From: Buchnera aphidicola (Pentalonia nigronervosa)
GTDB taxonomy: Bacteria > Pseudomonadota > Gammaproteobacteria > Enterobacterales > Enterobacteriaceae
Length of the DNA: 64,000 nt
NCBI GenBank assembly: GCA_014622685.1
Contig: CP061275.1
Location: 310,001 to 374,000, forward strand
Direction: 5' to 3'
Notes under the pieces: generated by a model
What the model saw: the letters and a program-made list of their open reading frames with translations, nothing else
Database searches by the model: none
Told to the model about the DNA's origin: nothing
Made by a program: the position numbers and the translations under genes
In this document: in pieces, positions 40,870 through 50,318 of the stretch
Position numbering within the stretch: position 1 is the first letter of the stretch
Layout of the letters: the number at the start of each line of letters is the position of its first letter

Positions 40870-42098
40870 ATTGTACATTTTTCTCTTTTAAGAAAAATAT
40901 TCACATTAATGGCTATAAATTCTCTTTCCTAAAACCAATTAATACTATATACGGTTAATGAAAAAATTTTTATATTTTCTAGATCAAATTTTTATTTTTT
41001 TGAACAAAAAATCGCTTATTTCAGAATGTCTATAATCAGGATGCACAGATAGACATACCATTTAACCGATGTTTCTATTAAAAAAGAATGCAATGCTAAA
41101 AACGAAAGAATTAAATTATCAATCTTAACAGTAGTAAATTTATTTTCTTCCATTTCTAATTGCTCTCTGGATTTTCAAACTAAAATTCCGCTAATATTAT
41201 TAATACTCACCTGTTGAATTTTATCCGCTACTTTTCTAGAAGTTTGTGTTTTAATGTCATCACACAAGAGTAATTCTTTCAATAAAATACTATCGTTAGT
41301 TTAACTAATCAAATTACTACAATTAATACTTTTTTACAAAACTGTATTACGCTACTTCAAAAAAAATTGCAAAAGAAATATAATTGCTTTGTTATTCTAA
41401 TTTAAAAATATTTTTTTTAACATCATTGGAAAATAACTTAGAAATAAATTTATTTTCATTATTTATTATACCTTGATTACTAAAAAAACTAATTATTTTT
41501 TCTGCTCGCAATGCAATACTTACTTGAGTTGCAATCTCTTCAAACATCAAACTCAAGCGTTACTCAGTAAAAAATACCATTACTAAAACAATTAAACTAT
41601 TGATCTATTTTTCAATAAAACATTAATTTCTTTTTATTAATTTTCTAATTTTTCTACTACGGAAGTAATCTATATCATGTTTTATACCCAACAGTTGAGC
41701 GACAATAAAATTACTATTAATAATATTAACATTTTTTTCATGTAAGAAATATTTTTACACTCATTGATAAAATATGTCGTAATGTCTAATTGCAATCTAT
41801 CTGCAGATTATTGCACTTGTTTCAAAGAAATGAATCAGTAATTTTGATATATTTATAATATTTAATTTTGATATTTTTCGTTCAAATTAGAATTAATTTG
41901 TGAACAAGAACTATAAACAAACGTTAATTTAATTTCTAATCTATGTAATAATCCTATATCATTAGTAATACCAAAAAATTTCTATATCCTGATTGCTTTT
42001 TTTATCAGAATGATCACAAAAAATTTCCCACAATATACATTAATATACGGAATAATATAGCAAAAACCTTAAATAAATTTAGTTATATGTTCGTTCAT
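40870..42098 (-). pseudogene. argA: Degraded N-acetylglutamate synthase gene
   Basis: Reading the minus strand from an ATG at 42098 gives MNEHITKFI, stop, GFCYIIPYINVYCGKFFVII, which is the ArgA N-terminus (...EGFRHSVPYINTHRGKTFVIM). Further pieces in order are NSNFIVAQLLGIKHDIDYF, FEEIATQVSIALRAEKIISF, FSNQGIINNENKFISKLF, SINNISGILV, SREQLEMEENKFTT and YSINWF, each matching E. coli ArgA in order. Many stops and frameshifts separate them. The fossil covers both the kinase-like and acetyltransferase domains. It lies next to recD, as in E. coli, but on the opposite strand, converging with recD. The loss removes the first committed step of arginine synthesis, unless another acetyl donor route is used. 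Confidence 0.92.
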
Positions 42099-42267
42099 TA
42101 TGAAAACTCTTGCATTTTTTATCAACTATATATATTATTTTTGATTTATAAAATATTTATATAATAAAATAAATTTTAAAATACAATATTTTTTAAAATT
42201 TTAAGGAAGGATTTTACAAGATAGGGCGAAATATAAATTTTTTATATATTCTAATACTTGACGATTT

Positions 42268-42344
<77 letters not shown>

Positions 42345-43194
42345 ATATACATGACATAATATACCTTTTTTTAAAAAAACACAACTGTATTTCAAACAAT
42401 TTTCAGAAAAAAAATAAAACCGAAAATTATATAAAAATCAACGTCTATAATAAATATATGCAAATTCGCAAAAATCTAAAAATAATATTATCAGAATTAA
42501 TTTAATTTTATCATTCTATAAAAGACATATAAATAAATTTTATCATAAAATACATGTTTAAAAAAATCTAAGATAAATAAATTAAAATATCAATTATACT
42601 CTAATTAAATACATCAGGTGCATAATATAAAAAATATTGTTACCTATAACATATATTTGAGTCATAATACTTAAATGTTTTTTACAATTAGTTTTATAAT
42701 ACACGCATCGATAATTCAATCTATATAACATATGTCTTTCAATTAATAAAATGATCGTCAATAAATTAAATAATTAAATGTCATATTTTCAATATAATTT
42801 TAAAAAAAATTCATATATATAAATATGTAAACAAGTGTGTTTTAAAATAAAATATGCATGCTATAAAAAAACATTTATAATAATTTTTTAAGCAAAAAAT
42901 ATATTTTATATTATAATAAAATTCTAATTGATAATCTTTTTATGCAAATCTATAAAAGTACATTTATAAAAACATCATGAACATATAAACTATTCTTAAT
43001 AATGTTATTATTAAAAATTTAAATGTATAAAAATGTTAAATATCTGCATCAACTATACAAAAAAATACAAAACGTAAAACAAGTAACATATAAACTACTT
43101 TATTGCACTTTAAAATATATAATTTATTTAAAAAACATGTATCTTGACATTTCAAAGAAATAATAAAAATTACATACATCTAAAAAGATAAAAT
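42345..43194. other. Intergenic gap tRNA-fMet to ribE
   Basis: About 850 bp with no believable frame; an open frame of 65 codons at 42308-42505 overlaps the tRNA and is spurious. A good -35-like hexamer TTGACA lies at 43144-43149, about 45 bases before ribE, but no matching -10 is clear. Confidence 0.5.
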
Positions 43195-43680
43195 ATGAAT
43201 ACAATTCAATCAGGTATTATCACCAACAATGCTTCTATTGCAATTATCATTGCTCGATTCAATGAGTTTATTAATCATAATCTATTATTAGGGGCAACGG
43301 ATACTCTCGTTAGAATAGGCAAATTAGACAAAAATAATATTTTAAAAATATATGTTCCAGGAACATATGAAATTCCCGTTGTTGCAAATTACATTGCCAA
43401 ATCAAAAAAATATGATGCAATTATAGCAATCGGTACTGTTATAAAAGGTAGCACAGATCATTTCAAATACATTTCTAGTAATACTATTAGACATCTTTCA
43501 GATATTAGTGTAAAAAACATTATTCCTATTACTTTAGGAATATTAATTACAGAAACAATTGAACAAGCTATTGAAAGATGTGGAACAAAAATGGGAAATA
43601 AAGGATCTGATGCAGCTTTATCAGCATTAGAAATGATTAATACGGTCAAACAATTAACAAACATGTTAACATTAATTTAG
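43195..43680 (+). CDS. ribE: 6,7-dimethyl-8-ribityllumazine synthase
   Basis: Condenses the ribitylamino-uracil with dihydroxybutanone phosphate to lumazine, the penultimate riboflavin step. It forms an icosahedral or pentameric shell in the family. Conserved stretches are ARFNEFIN, VPGTYEIPVVA, IGTVIKGSTDHFKYI (with the catalytic histidine) and ERCGTKMGNKGSDAALSALEM. The 161 residues compare with 156 in E. coli RibE (RibH). It heads a block ribE-ribD-nusB; E. coli has nrdR-ribD-ribH-nusB, so the order of the first two is swapped here, as in other Buchnera. Confidence 0.96.
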   Translation: MNTIQSGIITNNASIAIIIARFNEFINHNLLLGATDTLVRIGKLDKNNILKIYVPGTYEIPVVANYIAKSKKYDAIIAIGTVIKGSTDHFKYISSNTIRHLSDISVKNIIPITLGILITETIEQAIERCGTKMGNKGSDAALSALEMINTVKQLTNMLTLI

Positions 43681-43832
43681 TTAAAAAATCAATTCTACAT
43701 TTTAAGAAAATCAAAATGACCCATATTTTTTTAAAATTTAGTGTAATTATTTCTATAAAAATTAAAATATTTAAAACAACATTAACGTAGCACATTCAAA
43801 AAATAACTTTTAAAATATATTCGGAGAAAAAT

Positions 43833-44276
43833 GTGAACGATGAATTTTTTATGAAACGTGCAATAAAAATTAGCCAATTCAGTGAGTTTACGACAGCCCC
43901 GAATCCTAATGTAGGGTGTGTAATAGTAAAAAATAATACTATTGTAGGAGAAGGATGGCATGAACAATATGGAGGAAATCACGCTGAAATTAATGCGTTA
44001 AAAATAGCAGGACAACGTGCAAAAGGAGGAACGGCTTATGTAACGCTTGAGCCTTGTAATCATTTTGGAAAAACCCCGCCTTGCTGCTCTGAACTGGTTA
44101 CATCTGGTATTAAACGTGTTATAATATCAAACATAGATCCTAATCCTAAGGTATCAGGAAAAGGAGTATTTTTCTTAAAACAACAGGGAATTCTTGTCGA
44201 AACAGGATTACTATCACAAGAATCAAAAAAAAATAATCAAGGTTTTTTTAAAAGAATGACAACTGGTCTACCATGA
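43833..44276 (+). CDS. ribD1: RibD deaminase domain, ended by an in-frame TGA
   Basis: The diaminohydroxyphosphoribosylaminopyrimidine deaminase half of bifunctional RibD. The zinc site is H-A-E in GNHAEINALK and P-C-x8-C in LEPCNHFGKTPPCC, the cytidine-deaminase fold pattern. The start is GTG at 43833 with a GGAG ribosome-binding site before it; the nearby ATG (43831) runs straight into TGA. The frame ends at TGA 44274-44276 after RMTTGLP; the same frame continues beyond the stop into the reductase domain. E. coli RibD has a tyrosine at the stop position (GFPYIQLK), and Trp is seen in some relatives, so TGG to TGA is a simple route. I recall ribD being annotated as two genes in other Buchnera. 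Confidence 0.93.
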   Translation: MNDEFFMKRAIKISQFSEFTTAPNPNVGCVIVKNNTIVGEGWHEQYGGNHAEINALKIAGQRAKGGTAYVTLEPCNHFGKTPPCCSELVTSGIKRVIISNIDPNPKVSGKGVFFLKQQGILVETGLLSQESKKNNQGFFKRMTTGLP

Positions 44277-44294
44277 ATACAACTTAAAATAGCT

Positions 44295-44969
44295 ATGTCA
44301 ATAGATGGAAAAATAGCAATGAAAAACGGATCAAGTAAATGGATTACTTCAGAATTTGCACGTCAAAATGTACAAAAATTTCGAGCAAGAAGTTCTATTA
44401 TACTCAGTAGTAGTTCAACTATATTATCAGATAACTCTTTATTAAATGTACGTGATTACGAATTAGATAAAAAAACGTTGTCTATTTTTCCAAAAAAAAA
44501 GTTTCAACAACCAATAAGAGTAATTATTGATAGCCAAAATCGTATTACACCAGAACATAAGATTATTCATACTAAAGGAAAAATTTGGTTAATGCGATTA
44601 AAATTAGACAAAATATCATGGCCTAGTAATGTACAACAAATTTTAATGAAAGAAAATAATCGTAAAATCGACATTATCTTTGCATTAAAATATTTAGGAC
44701 GACTAAAAATGAATAATATTTGGGTAGAAGCTGGAAGTCATTTATCTGGATTTCTATTACATAAGAAACTAGTAGATGAAATAATTGTATATATAGCACC
44801 TAAAATACTGGGTCATAAAGCAAAACCAATGTGTGTTGTACAAAATGTAGTTTCCTTATTTCAAGCTTTGCAATTTGATTTTAAAAATATTCGTCAAATT
44901 GGACCAGACATAAGAATAATATTATCACCTAAAAACAATAACAACGAACATAATTTTAAAGATAGTTAA
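44295..44969 (+). CDS. ribD2: RibD reductase domain, 5-amino-6-(5-phosphoribosylamino)uracil reductase
   Basis: The NADPH-dependent reductase half of RibD, in the same frame as the deaminase half and only 18 bases after its stop. It opens at ATG 44295 with MSIDGKIAMKNGSSKWITS, which matches the reductase-domain start of E. coli RibD (SLDGRTAMASGESQWITS). Other motifs are PIRVIIDSQNRITPEHKI, NIWVEAGSHLSGFLL and DEIIVYIAPKILG, the dihydrofolate-reductase-like fold. The conserved IQLKIA before the ATG is lost unless the TGA is read through. There is no evident ribosome-binding site, so translation may depend on reinitiation after the deaminase frame. nusB begins 5 bases after its stop. Confidence 0.92.
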   Translation: MSIDGKIAMKNGSSKWITSEFARQNVQKFRARSSIILSSSSTILSDNSLLNVRDYELDKKTLSIFPKKKFQQPIRVIIDSQNRITPEHKIIHTKGKIWLMRLKLDKISWPSNVQQILMKENNRKIDIIFALKYLGRLKMNNIWVEAGSHLSGFLLHKKLVDEIIVYIAPKILGHKAKPMCVVQNVVSLFQALQFDFKNIRQIGPDIRIILSPKNNNNEHNFKDS

Positions 44970-44974
44970 ATCCA

Positions 44975-45403
44975 ATGAAACCACATTCACGAAGAAAAGC
45001 TCGTGCATATGCTTTACAAATTTTATATTCTTGGGATATTGCTCATAATAACATTCAGGACAATGCAAAGTATTTTTTACGTGAAAAAAACAATAATAAT
45101 ATTGATATTGTATACTTTTATGATTTAATTTCCGGTGTTACTAAAAATTGCGTAAATATAGATAATTTGATGATTCCATATTTATCACGTTCCTTAAAAG
45201 AATTAGGTCACGTTGAAAAATCTATTCTTAGAATTGCGTTTTATGAACTGTACAGAAGACATGACATTCCATATAAAGTATCCATTAACGAAGGCATTGA
45301 ACTAGCGAAATTATTTGGTGCTGCAGATAGTCATAAATTTATTAACGGTGTTTTAGATAAAGCTGCATTTAAAATCAGATACAACAATGATCAATCAAAA
45401 TAA
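44975..45403 (+). CDS. nusB: Transcription antitermination factor NusB
   Basis: Binds boxA RNA with ribosomal protein S10 (NusE) and promotes full transcription of rRNA operons. It opens with the family signature SRRKARAYALQILYSWDIA (residues 5-23), followed by LGHVEKSILRIAFYEL and VSINEGIELAKLFGAADSHKFINGVLDKA. The length of 142 matches E. coli (139). It ends the rib-nus block; E. coli continues with thiL, pgpA and dxs-ispA, which are not seen here. Confidence 0.96.
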   Translation: MKPHSRRKARAYALQILYSWDIAHNNIQDNAKYFLREKNNNNIDIVYFYDLISGVTKNCVNIDNLMIPYLSRSLKELGHVEKSILRIAFYELYRRHDIPYKVSINEGIELAKLFGAADSHKFINGVLDKAAFKIRYNNDQSK

Positions 45404-46906
45404 AGGATACAAATTTATAATTTTTTTCCTGTTCTTTTAATGTCAAAAATATTTATTTTTTTATTACAAACATCAATAATAATTAGATCAAATATTCTTA
45501 CGTATTTTTATAAAAAAAATCTAACAATTATGTCACATAATATTAACATCTAATTCGTCGTACAGTAATATATTTAAACTTAAAATAGATATTTTATTCA
45601 ATTATTTTTTACATTTAAAACATCATAAAAAATGTTCAAAATGCACCATCCGAAAAATTGTTTTGATAAAAAACTATTTACTTAATTGTAAGTATTATAA
45701 TTGAAAACTTTATGCTAATATAAAAATAATTTTTAAAAAAAATATCATATACTCGATTATAAAAATAGACAAAATAAAATAAATACTTATTTAAAGTAAT
45801 AACACACTATTTATTAAAATCGCATTTAAATAAAAGAGATCTATATTTTTCTAACTGCATAAATCTAAATACGTTAAATTTTTTATTTATAACACTTTTA
45901 ATAATGTATCTATATTAAAAAAAATAATTTTTTATATTATTTGTACAATAAATATACAAATGAAGATAATTTATATTATTAAAACACAATATACTTCAAT
46001 AAAAAATATACTCTTGAAACAATATAAAAAATTAAATAAAACCTATTTTTTGATTAACACAATATATTTTTCTTACTAGTTATTACTGTGTAAGATTGCA
46101 AACTAATGATATTCTACTTAACTTATATTAAAAATAAAAAAAATATTAAATAAAACATCATAAATATATTATATTAAAACAATTATATTTATAATATCAA
46201 TCATTCTATAAAATAGAAAAAACACTAAATAAACGATTAATTAAAATTAATACACAATTTAACATAGATCAATAGATCTAATCATGAATCTTTCGAAATA
46301 AAAAAATCGAATATTTTGAAAATTATTATTTATAAATAACTCTTTAAAAAATAAAAGACTTTTGAAAAAAACTAATGAAGGTTTGAAAAAAATCAATTGA
46401 CGTGAATTCGTTTTACAATGTTATAAAATTTTTAATAATTCTATTTTCATATATAATTCTAAAACATATTGCATAAAAATAAATTTTTACTTTTTTACGT
46501 TGTAAAATCATATATTTCAACATATTTTTAATATTTAAATTATTCACTTAAAATTAAAATATTACACCTAAAAACATGTTTAAAAATCTTAAACAATGAT
46601 ACATTTTCTTAAATTGTTATAACATTAACACACAAAAACTATAGAATAATGCATTCAAAATGTGATTACATATCATCTTTTTATTTAAATTAAACAATAA
46701 TAAGTTCATAAAATTTTTACTTAATAATGGTATACCAACGCCTCATAAATTTTAATAATGAAATATATTTTAAAAATATTTATTTTTTGAAACATAAAAT
46801 AATTTCTTTATCTATATGTTTTTAATGAAAATTAAAATACATATTTTATATAAAAAAACATGTTTTGTACAATATAAAACATACATGTTAATATAAAAAC
46901 ATCAAA
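45404..46906. other. Gene-free gap nusB to yajR
   Basis: About 1.5 kb with no frame of even 60 codons and no recognisable remnant. In E. coli this interval holds thiL, pgpA, yajO, dxs, ispA, xseB, thiI, panE and yajQ, and I recall dxs and ispA here in other Buchnera. If they were ancestral they have eroded beyond recognition. Confidence 0.55.
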
Positions 46907-48097
46907 TTATTTTTTATGATAATACTTTCTATAATAAATAATCAGTAAGAACCATATAGAAATAAAAAATGCTTCAAATGCAAACATGTTAGAAATTGAT
47001 AAAAAACTATATAACCATCCACTACACAAACCACCAAAGAATATACCTAAAAATTGACTAGTAGAATAAATACTCATTATGCTACCCTTATAACTATTTT
47101 TCGATATATTTTTACTTAAATTAGATGGTAAAAATACTTCAAGCAAGTTAAAAAAAATAAAAAATATTTGTAAAGATAATATTAAGATGACCAAATTACT
47201 GTTTGATTTAAAAAATAATAAACTAGAAACAAATAGAAAAAAAATACATATTTCAACAATATTATTCAAGATAGACTGATTCTTGCAATAAAAAATAAAA
47301 CAAAATAAAACTAAAAAAGAAATTAATATCATGTTTAAATACATCTTCCAATGCTGAAAAAATAATAAACCAGATAATTCAAGTTGATGTGGCACAATAG
47401 AAAAATTCATCATTAATAAAAAATGTAGACAAAATATACTTAAATAATATATAAAAAACTGTTTTTGCATAAATAATTTTATATTTTTCTTACAAAGAAA
47501 ATTAATGTTGTCATTTTTCAGATTATTATTTACAGTAGGAAAAAAATAATAAACAACTATTATACAAATTAAAGATAAAATTGCACATAACCAGAACAAT
47601 ACAAAAAAATTTGAATATTGCACAATCAATGGAGAAGTGACCACAGACAATAAAAAAGATACAGAAAAGCTGATTCCAATTGCAGAAATGGATTTTACAC
47701 GATGTTCTTCTCGAATTACATCTGATAAAAAAGCCATAGAAACACCAGATATAGCTCCGGAACCCTGTATAAACCGACCACAAATCAATCCCCAAATAGA
47801 ATTTGTACTAGCAGACATAATATTGCCTAAAAAAACTAAAAATAAACCAAATATAATAACTTTTTTTCGATCAAAATAATCAGATAATAATCCGAAAGGA
47901 ATTTGAAAAATAACTTGGCTAAGACCATAAATTCCAATTGCTATACCAATTAAAAACGTATTGCTACCATTTAAACAAATACCATATTTACTTAAAATAG
48001 GAAAAACTGAAAACACACTAAACATTCTTAATAAAAAAACTGTACATAAACTTAAAGTAACTTGTAATTCCAAAAAATTCATTTTATAATTTTTCAT
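46907..48097 (-). CDS. yajR: YajR-like major facilitator transporter, without the C-terminal domain
   Basis: A 12-helix inner-membrane MFS transporter whose substrate is unknown. The N-terminus MKNYKMN aligns with E. coli YajR (MNDYKM), followed by GIAIGIYGLSQVIFQIPFGLLSDYFDRKK (motif A, G-x3-D-x2-x-R-K-x), GRFIQGSGAISGVSMAFLSDV and YKGSIMSIYSTSQFLG. I placed the start at ATG 48097; the in-frame ATG at 48112 adds five residues and would leave only 17 bp to the divergent tusE. The protein ends after the last helix at about residue 396, so it lacks the cytoplasmic YAM (ferredoxin-like) domain of the 454-residue E. coli protein. It adjoins the cyo genes, as yajR does in E. coli. Confidence 0.92.
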   Translation of the reverse strand: MKNYKMNFLELQVTLSLCTVFLLRMFSVFSVFPILSKYGICLNGSNTFLIGIAIGIYGLSQVIFQIPFGLLSDYFDRKKVIIFGLFLVFLGNIMSASTNSIWGLICGRFIQGSGAISGVSMAFLSDVIREEHRVKSISAIGISFSVSFLLSVVTSPLIVQYSNFFVLFWLCAILSLICIIVVYYFFPTVNNNLKNDNINFLCKKNIKLFMQKQFFIYYLSIFCLHFLLMMNFSIVPHQLELSGLLFFQHWKMYLNMILISFLVLFCFIFYCKNQSILNNIVEICIFFLFVSSLLFFKSNSNLVILILSLQIFFIFFNLLEVFLPSNLSKNISKNSYKGSIMSIYSTSQFLGIFFGGLCSGWLYSFLSISNMFAFEAFFISIWFLLIIYYRKYYHKK

Positions 48098-48129
48098 ACT
48101 ACACTCATTCATTAAAAAAATTTATCATC

Positions 48130-48480
48130 ATGTTAAAAAAAACATCATTAGAAAAAATATATATTAATAAAAAAATTGAAACAGACGAAGAAGGATATTT
48201 GAAAAATAATCAAGATTGGAACATAACATTAGCAGAAAAAATTGCGAAAAAAGAAAATATCAAATTAAGCACAGATCATTGGAAAATAATTGTTTTTGTA
48301 AGACAGTTCTATTTAAAATTTAAAACAACTCCATCTATGCGAATGTTAATTAGCAGTTTAAAAAACAATATTCATAAGAAAAATAGAAATAGTGTTTATT
48401 TATTTAACTTATTTCCAAAAGGACCGGCAAAACAAGCTAGTAAAATTGCAGGAATACCCAAACCCGTAAAATGTTTATAA
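48130..48480 (+). CDS. tusE: Sulfur relay protein TusE (DsrC family)
   Basis: The last sulfur carrier before the tRNA 2-thiouridylase MnmA. The C-terminal arm FPKGPAKQASKIAGIPKPVKCL ends with the sulfur-accepting C115, the penultimate residue, as in E. coli (PKPVKCI). Earlier motifs are IETDEEGYLKN, LSTDHWKIIVFVRQFYLKF and TPSMRML. The 116 residues compare with 109; the first eight or so are a non-conserved lead. It is inserted between yajR and cyoE, both on the other strand, and faces cyoE tail to tail. Confidence 0.95.
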   Translation: MLKKTSLEKIYINKKIETDEEGYLKNNQDWNITLAEKIAKKENIKLSTDHWKIIVFVRQFYLKFKTTPSMRMLISSLKNNIHKKNRNSVYLFNLFPKGPAKQASKIAGIPKPVKCL

Positions 48481-48485
48481 AAATC

Positions 48486-48505
48486 ATTGATAAAAAAATA
48501 TCAAT
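48486..48505. terminator. Short hairpin between tusE and cyoE
   Basis: ATTGATA (48486-48492) pairs with TATCAAT (48499-48505) around six A, in the 28-bp gap between two convergent genes. The stem is short and A:T rich; position is the main support. Confidence 0.45.
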
Positions 48506-48508
48506 ACT

Positions 48509-49363
48509 CTAAAAAATATGATCTATTGACATGAAAAAATTAAAACATACAATAACAAAAATAGAATAATAAAATAATTTCTGTGCATAAATATTATTTT
48601 TTTTATCTTTACAATTATAGTACGATAAAAACAGCCAATATACGTTAATTGAAAATAATAGAAATAAAAATTTATAACTTAAATAACCAAAAATAGTTAA
48701 TAATGCACTAGATACTGTAAAACCAAAAACATAATATAAGATATGTTTTTTTGTTAAAAAAATACCATTTATAACAGAAAAAACAGGAATGTTAGCTTTT
48801 TTATAATCATTTAACCAAAGAACAGAAATTGAATAAAAATGCGACATTTGCCAAAATATAAAGATTAAGAATAGAAAAATAGAGAATAAATCAATAGAAT
48901 TTGTAACTGCAGTATAACCAATAACCGATGGTATAGAACCAGAAAAACTACCAATAAATGTTGAACAAGTAGATTTTCTTTTATAATATAAAGTATACAA
49001 TACTACATATACAAAAAAACCAAAAATAGATAAACACATTGACGTAAAGTTAACAAACACACCTAAAATTATTACCCCTAATAAACCTATAACAACACCA
49101 AAATATAAAACTGATAATGGCATGATTACATTTTTCGCTAAAACTCGATTTTTCGTACGATTCATTTTTTTATCTATATCGACATCAATTAAATTATTAA
49201 AAACACAACTGGACGCAATAACTAAAGATGTACCTAAAATAGTATTAAAAAATAATAAGAAATCAATTTTAGAATGCGATGCGAACAAAAAACTGCCCAT
49301 TATCGAAATAATATTACCAATCACAATTCCAGGCTTACAAAGCTCTAAAAAACATCTAAACAT
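48509..49363 (-). CDS. cyoE: Heme O synthase (protoheme IX farnesyltransferase)
   Basis: A polytopic UbiA-family prenyltransferase that makes heme O for cytochrome bo3. The aspartate-rich prenyl-diphosphate site is NNLIDVDIDKKMNRTKNRVL, with the second site about residue 195 (LNDYKKANIPVF). I start it at ATG 49363, giving MFRCFLELCKPGIVIGN, which aligns with the E. coli start (MMFKQYLQVTKPGIIFGN); the frame is open upstream into cyoD but that overlap is not plausible. The 284 residues compare with 296. The start is 5 bp after the cyoD stop. It needs farnesyl diphosphate, which makes the apparent loss of isoprenoid genes elsewhere notable. Confidence 0.93.
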   Translation of the reverse strand: MFRCFLELCKPGIVIGNIISIMGSFLFASHSKIDFLLFFNTILGTSLVIASSCVFNNLIDVDIDKKMNRTKNRVLAKNVIMPLSVLYFGVVIGLLGVIILGVFVNFTSMCLSIFGFFVYVVLYTLYYKRKSTCSTFIGSFSGSIPSVIGYTAVTNSIDLFSIFLFLIFIFWQMSHFYSISVLWLNDYKKANIPVFSVINGIFLTKKHILYYVFGFTVSSALLTIFGYLSYKFLFLLFSINVYWLFLSYYNCKDKKNNIYAQKLFYYSIFVIVCFNFFMSIDHIF

Positions 49364-49368
49364 TTTTT

Positions 49369-49689
49369 TTACACAATATGCATATGATGATTTAAATTTT
49401 TCATAATCCATATAGACCCAAAAATAATAATAAAAACTATTACTGTTATAAACAAAAGAGTTATTACACTCCATCGTTTGCTTTTAGAAAAATCTAAATG
49501 TAAAAAATATATAAAATGTACAAAAATCTGAACAATTGCACATATAGTACTAGTCAAAAAAACAACATTAACAGAAAAAATGTTCCTTGTTACTAATAAC
49601 ATTGGAATTACAGTTAAAATAGTAGATAAAAAAAATCCATAAAAATAAGATTTTATTTTTTTTTCAATATTTTTATTTATATTAATCAT
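49369..49689 (-). CDS. cyoD: Cytochrome bo3 oxidase subunit IV
   Basis: A small three-helix membrane subunit thought to help assemble the oxidase around the copper centre. Helices lie at about residues 15-35, 42-62 and 77-97; the family motif QIFVHFIYFLHLDFSKSKRW sits at the middle of the chain. The 106 residues compare with 109 in E. coli. It lies between cyoC, 8 bp upstream, and cyoE, so it is translated from the operon message. Confidence 0.93.
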   Translation of the reverse strand: MININKNIEKKIKSYFYGFFLSTILTVIPMLLVTRNIFSVNVVFLTSTICAIVQIFVHFIYFLHLDFSKSKRWSVITLLFITVIVFIIIFGSIWIMKNLNHHMHIV

Positions 49690-49697
49690 ATTCTATT

Positions 49698-50318
49698 CTA
49701 AATTGCTCTATTTAAATAAACAAAAGTAAAAATACAAATCCATATAATATCTAAAAAATGCCAAAACAAACTAAAACATAAAATACGAATCTGAATTGTA
49801 TCAGTTAAACCTAATTTTTTTATTTGATATAAAATAGACAAAATTAAAACTAAACCAAAAAAAATGTGCATACCATGCATACCAACAAGAGCAAAAAAAA
49901 TAGAAAATAATGCATGTTGACTAGGACTATAATTTTTTTCAATTAATTCGCAAAATTCGTTAATTTCTACTAATAAAAAAACTAAACCTAAAAAAAAGGT
50001 CATTAAAAAATAAAAAACCAACATTTTTATTTTTTCTTTCTGCATTGAAACTACAATTAAACCACAAGACAACGAACTTAATAACAAAACAAACGTCTCT
50101 AAAAATACTGAAAATAAATTTAAAAAATGCTCGTTTTCTAAAGCGTTATATACATTTTCAGAAATAACAGCATACATAGAAAACAACACTGCAAACATAA
50201 TGCAATCGCTCATTAAAAATATCCATAAACCAAATAGACGATTGTTTTTTAAAATATTCTTTTGACAAAAATCAATACTATTAGGAATAATATGGTTTTT
50301 TACGTTGTTCTTGATCAT
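49698..50318 (-). CDS. cyoC: Cytochrome bo3 oxidase subunit III
   Basis: A five-helix membrane subunit of the heme-copper oxidase. Conserved stretches are LFGLWIFLMSDCIMFAVLFSMYAV near the N-terminus, FFALVGMHGMHIFFGL in the fourth helix, and LSLFWHFLDIIWICIFTFVYL at the end. The 206 residues match E. coli (204), although the histidine-rich N-terminal tail of the E. coli protein is gone. Its ATG overlaps the cyoB stop by four bases (ATGA), typical of translational coupling. Confidence 0.96.
   Translation of the reverse strand: MIKNNVKNHIIPNSIDFCQKNILKNNRLFGLWIFLMSDCIMFAVLFSMYAVISENVYNALENEHFLNLFSVFLETFVLLLSSLSCGLIVVSMQKEKIKMLVFYFLMTFFLGLVFLLVEINEFCELIEKNYSPSQHALFSIFFALVGMHGMHIFFGLVLILSILYQIKKLGLTDTIQIRILCFSLFWHFLDIIWICIFTFVYLNRAI

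Noticed and set aside
43144..43172. Sigma-70 promoter before ribE
   Set aside because: The -35 TTGACA is perfect but no acceptable -10 hexamer lies 16-18 bases downstream, so it is mentioned only as a possible element.
47637..47879. 80-codon plus-strand frame inside yajR
   Set aside because: Antisense to conserved membrane segments of the transporter; the protein-level conservation belongs to the minus strand.
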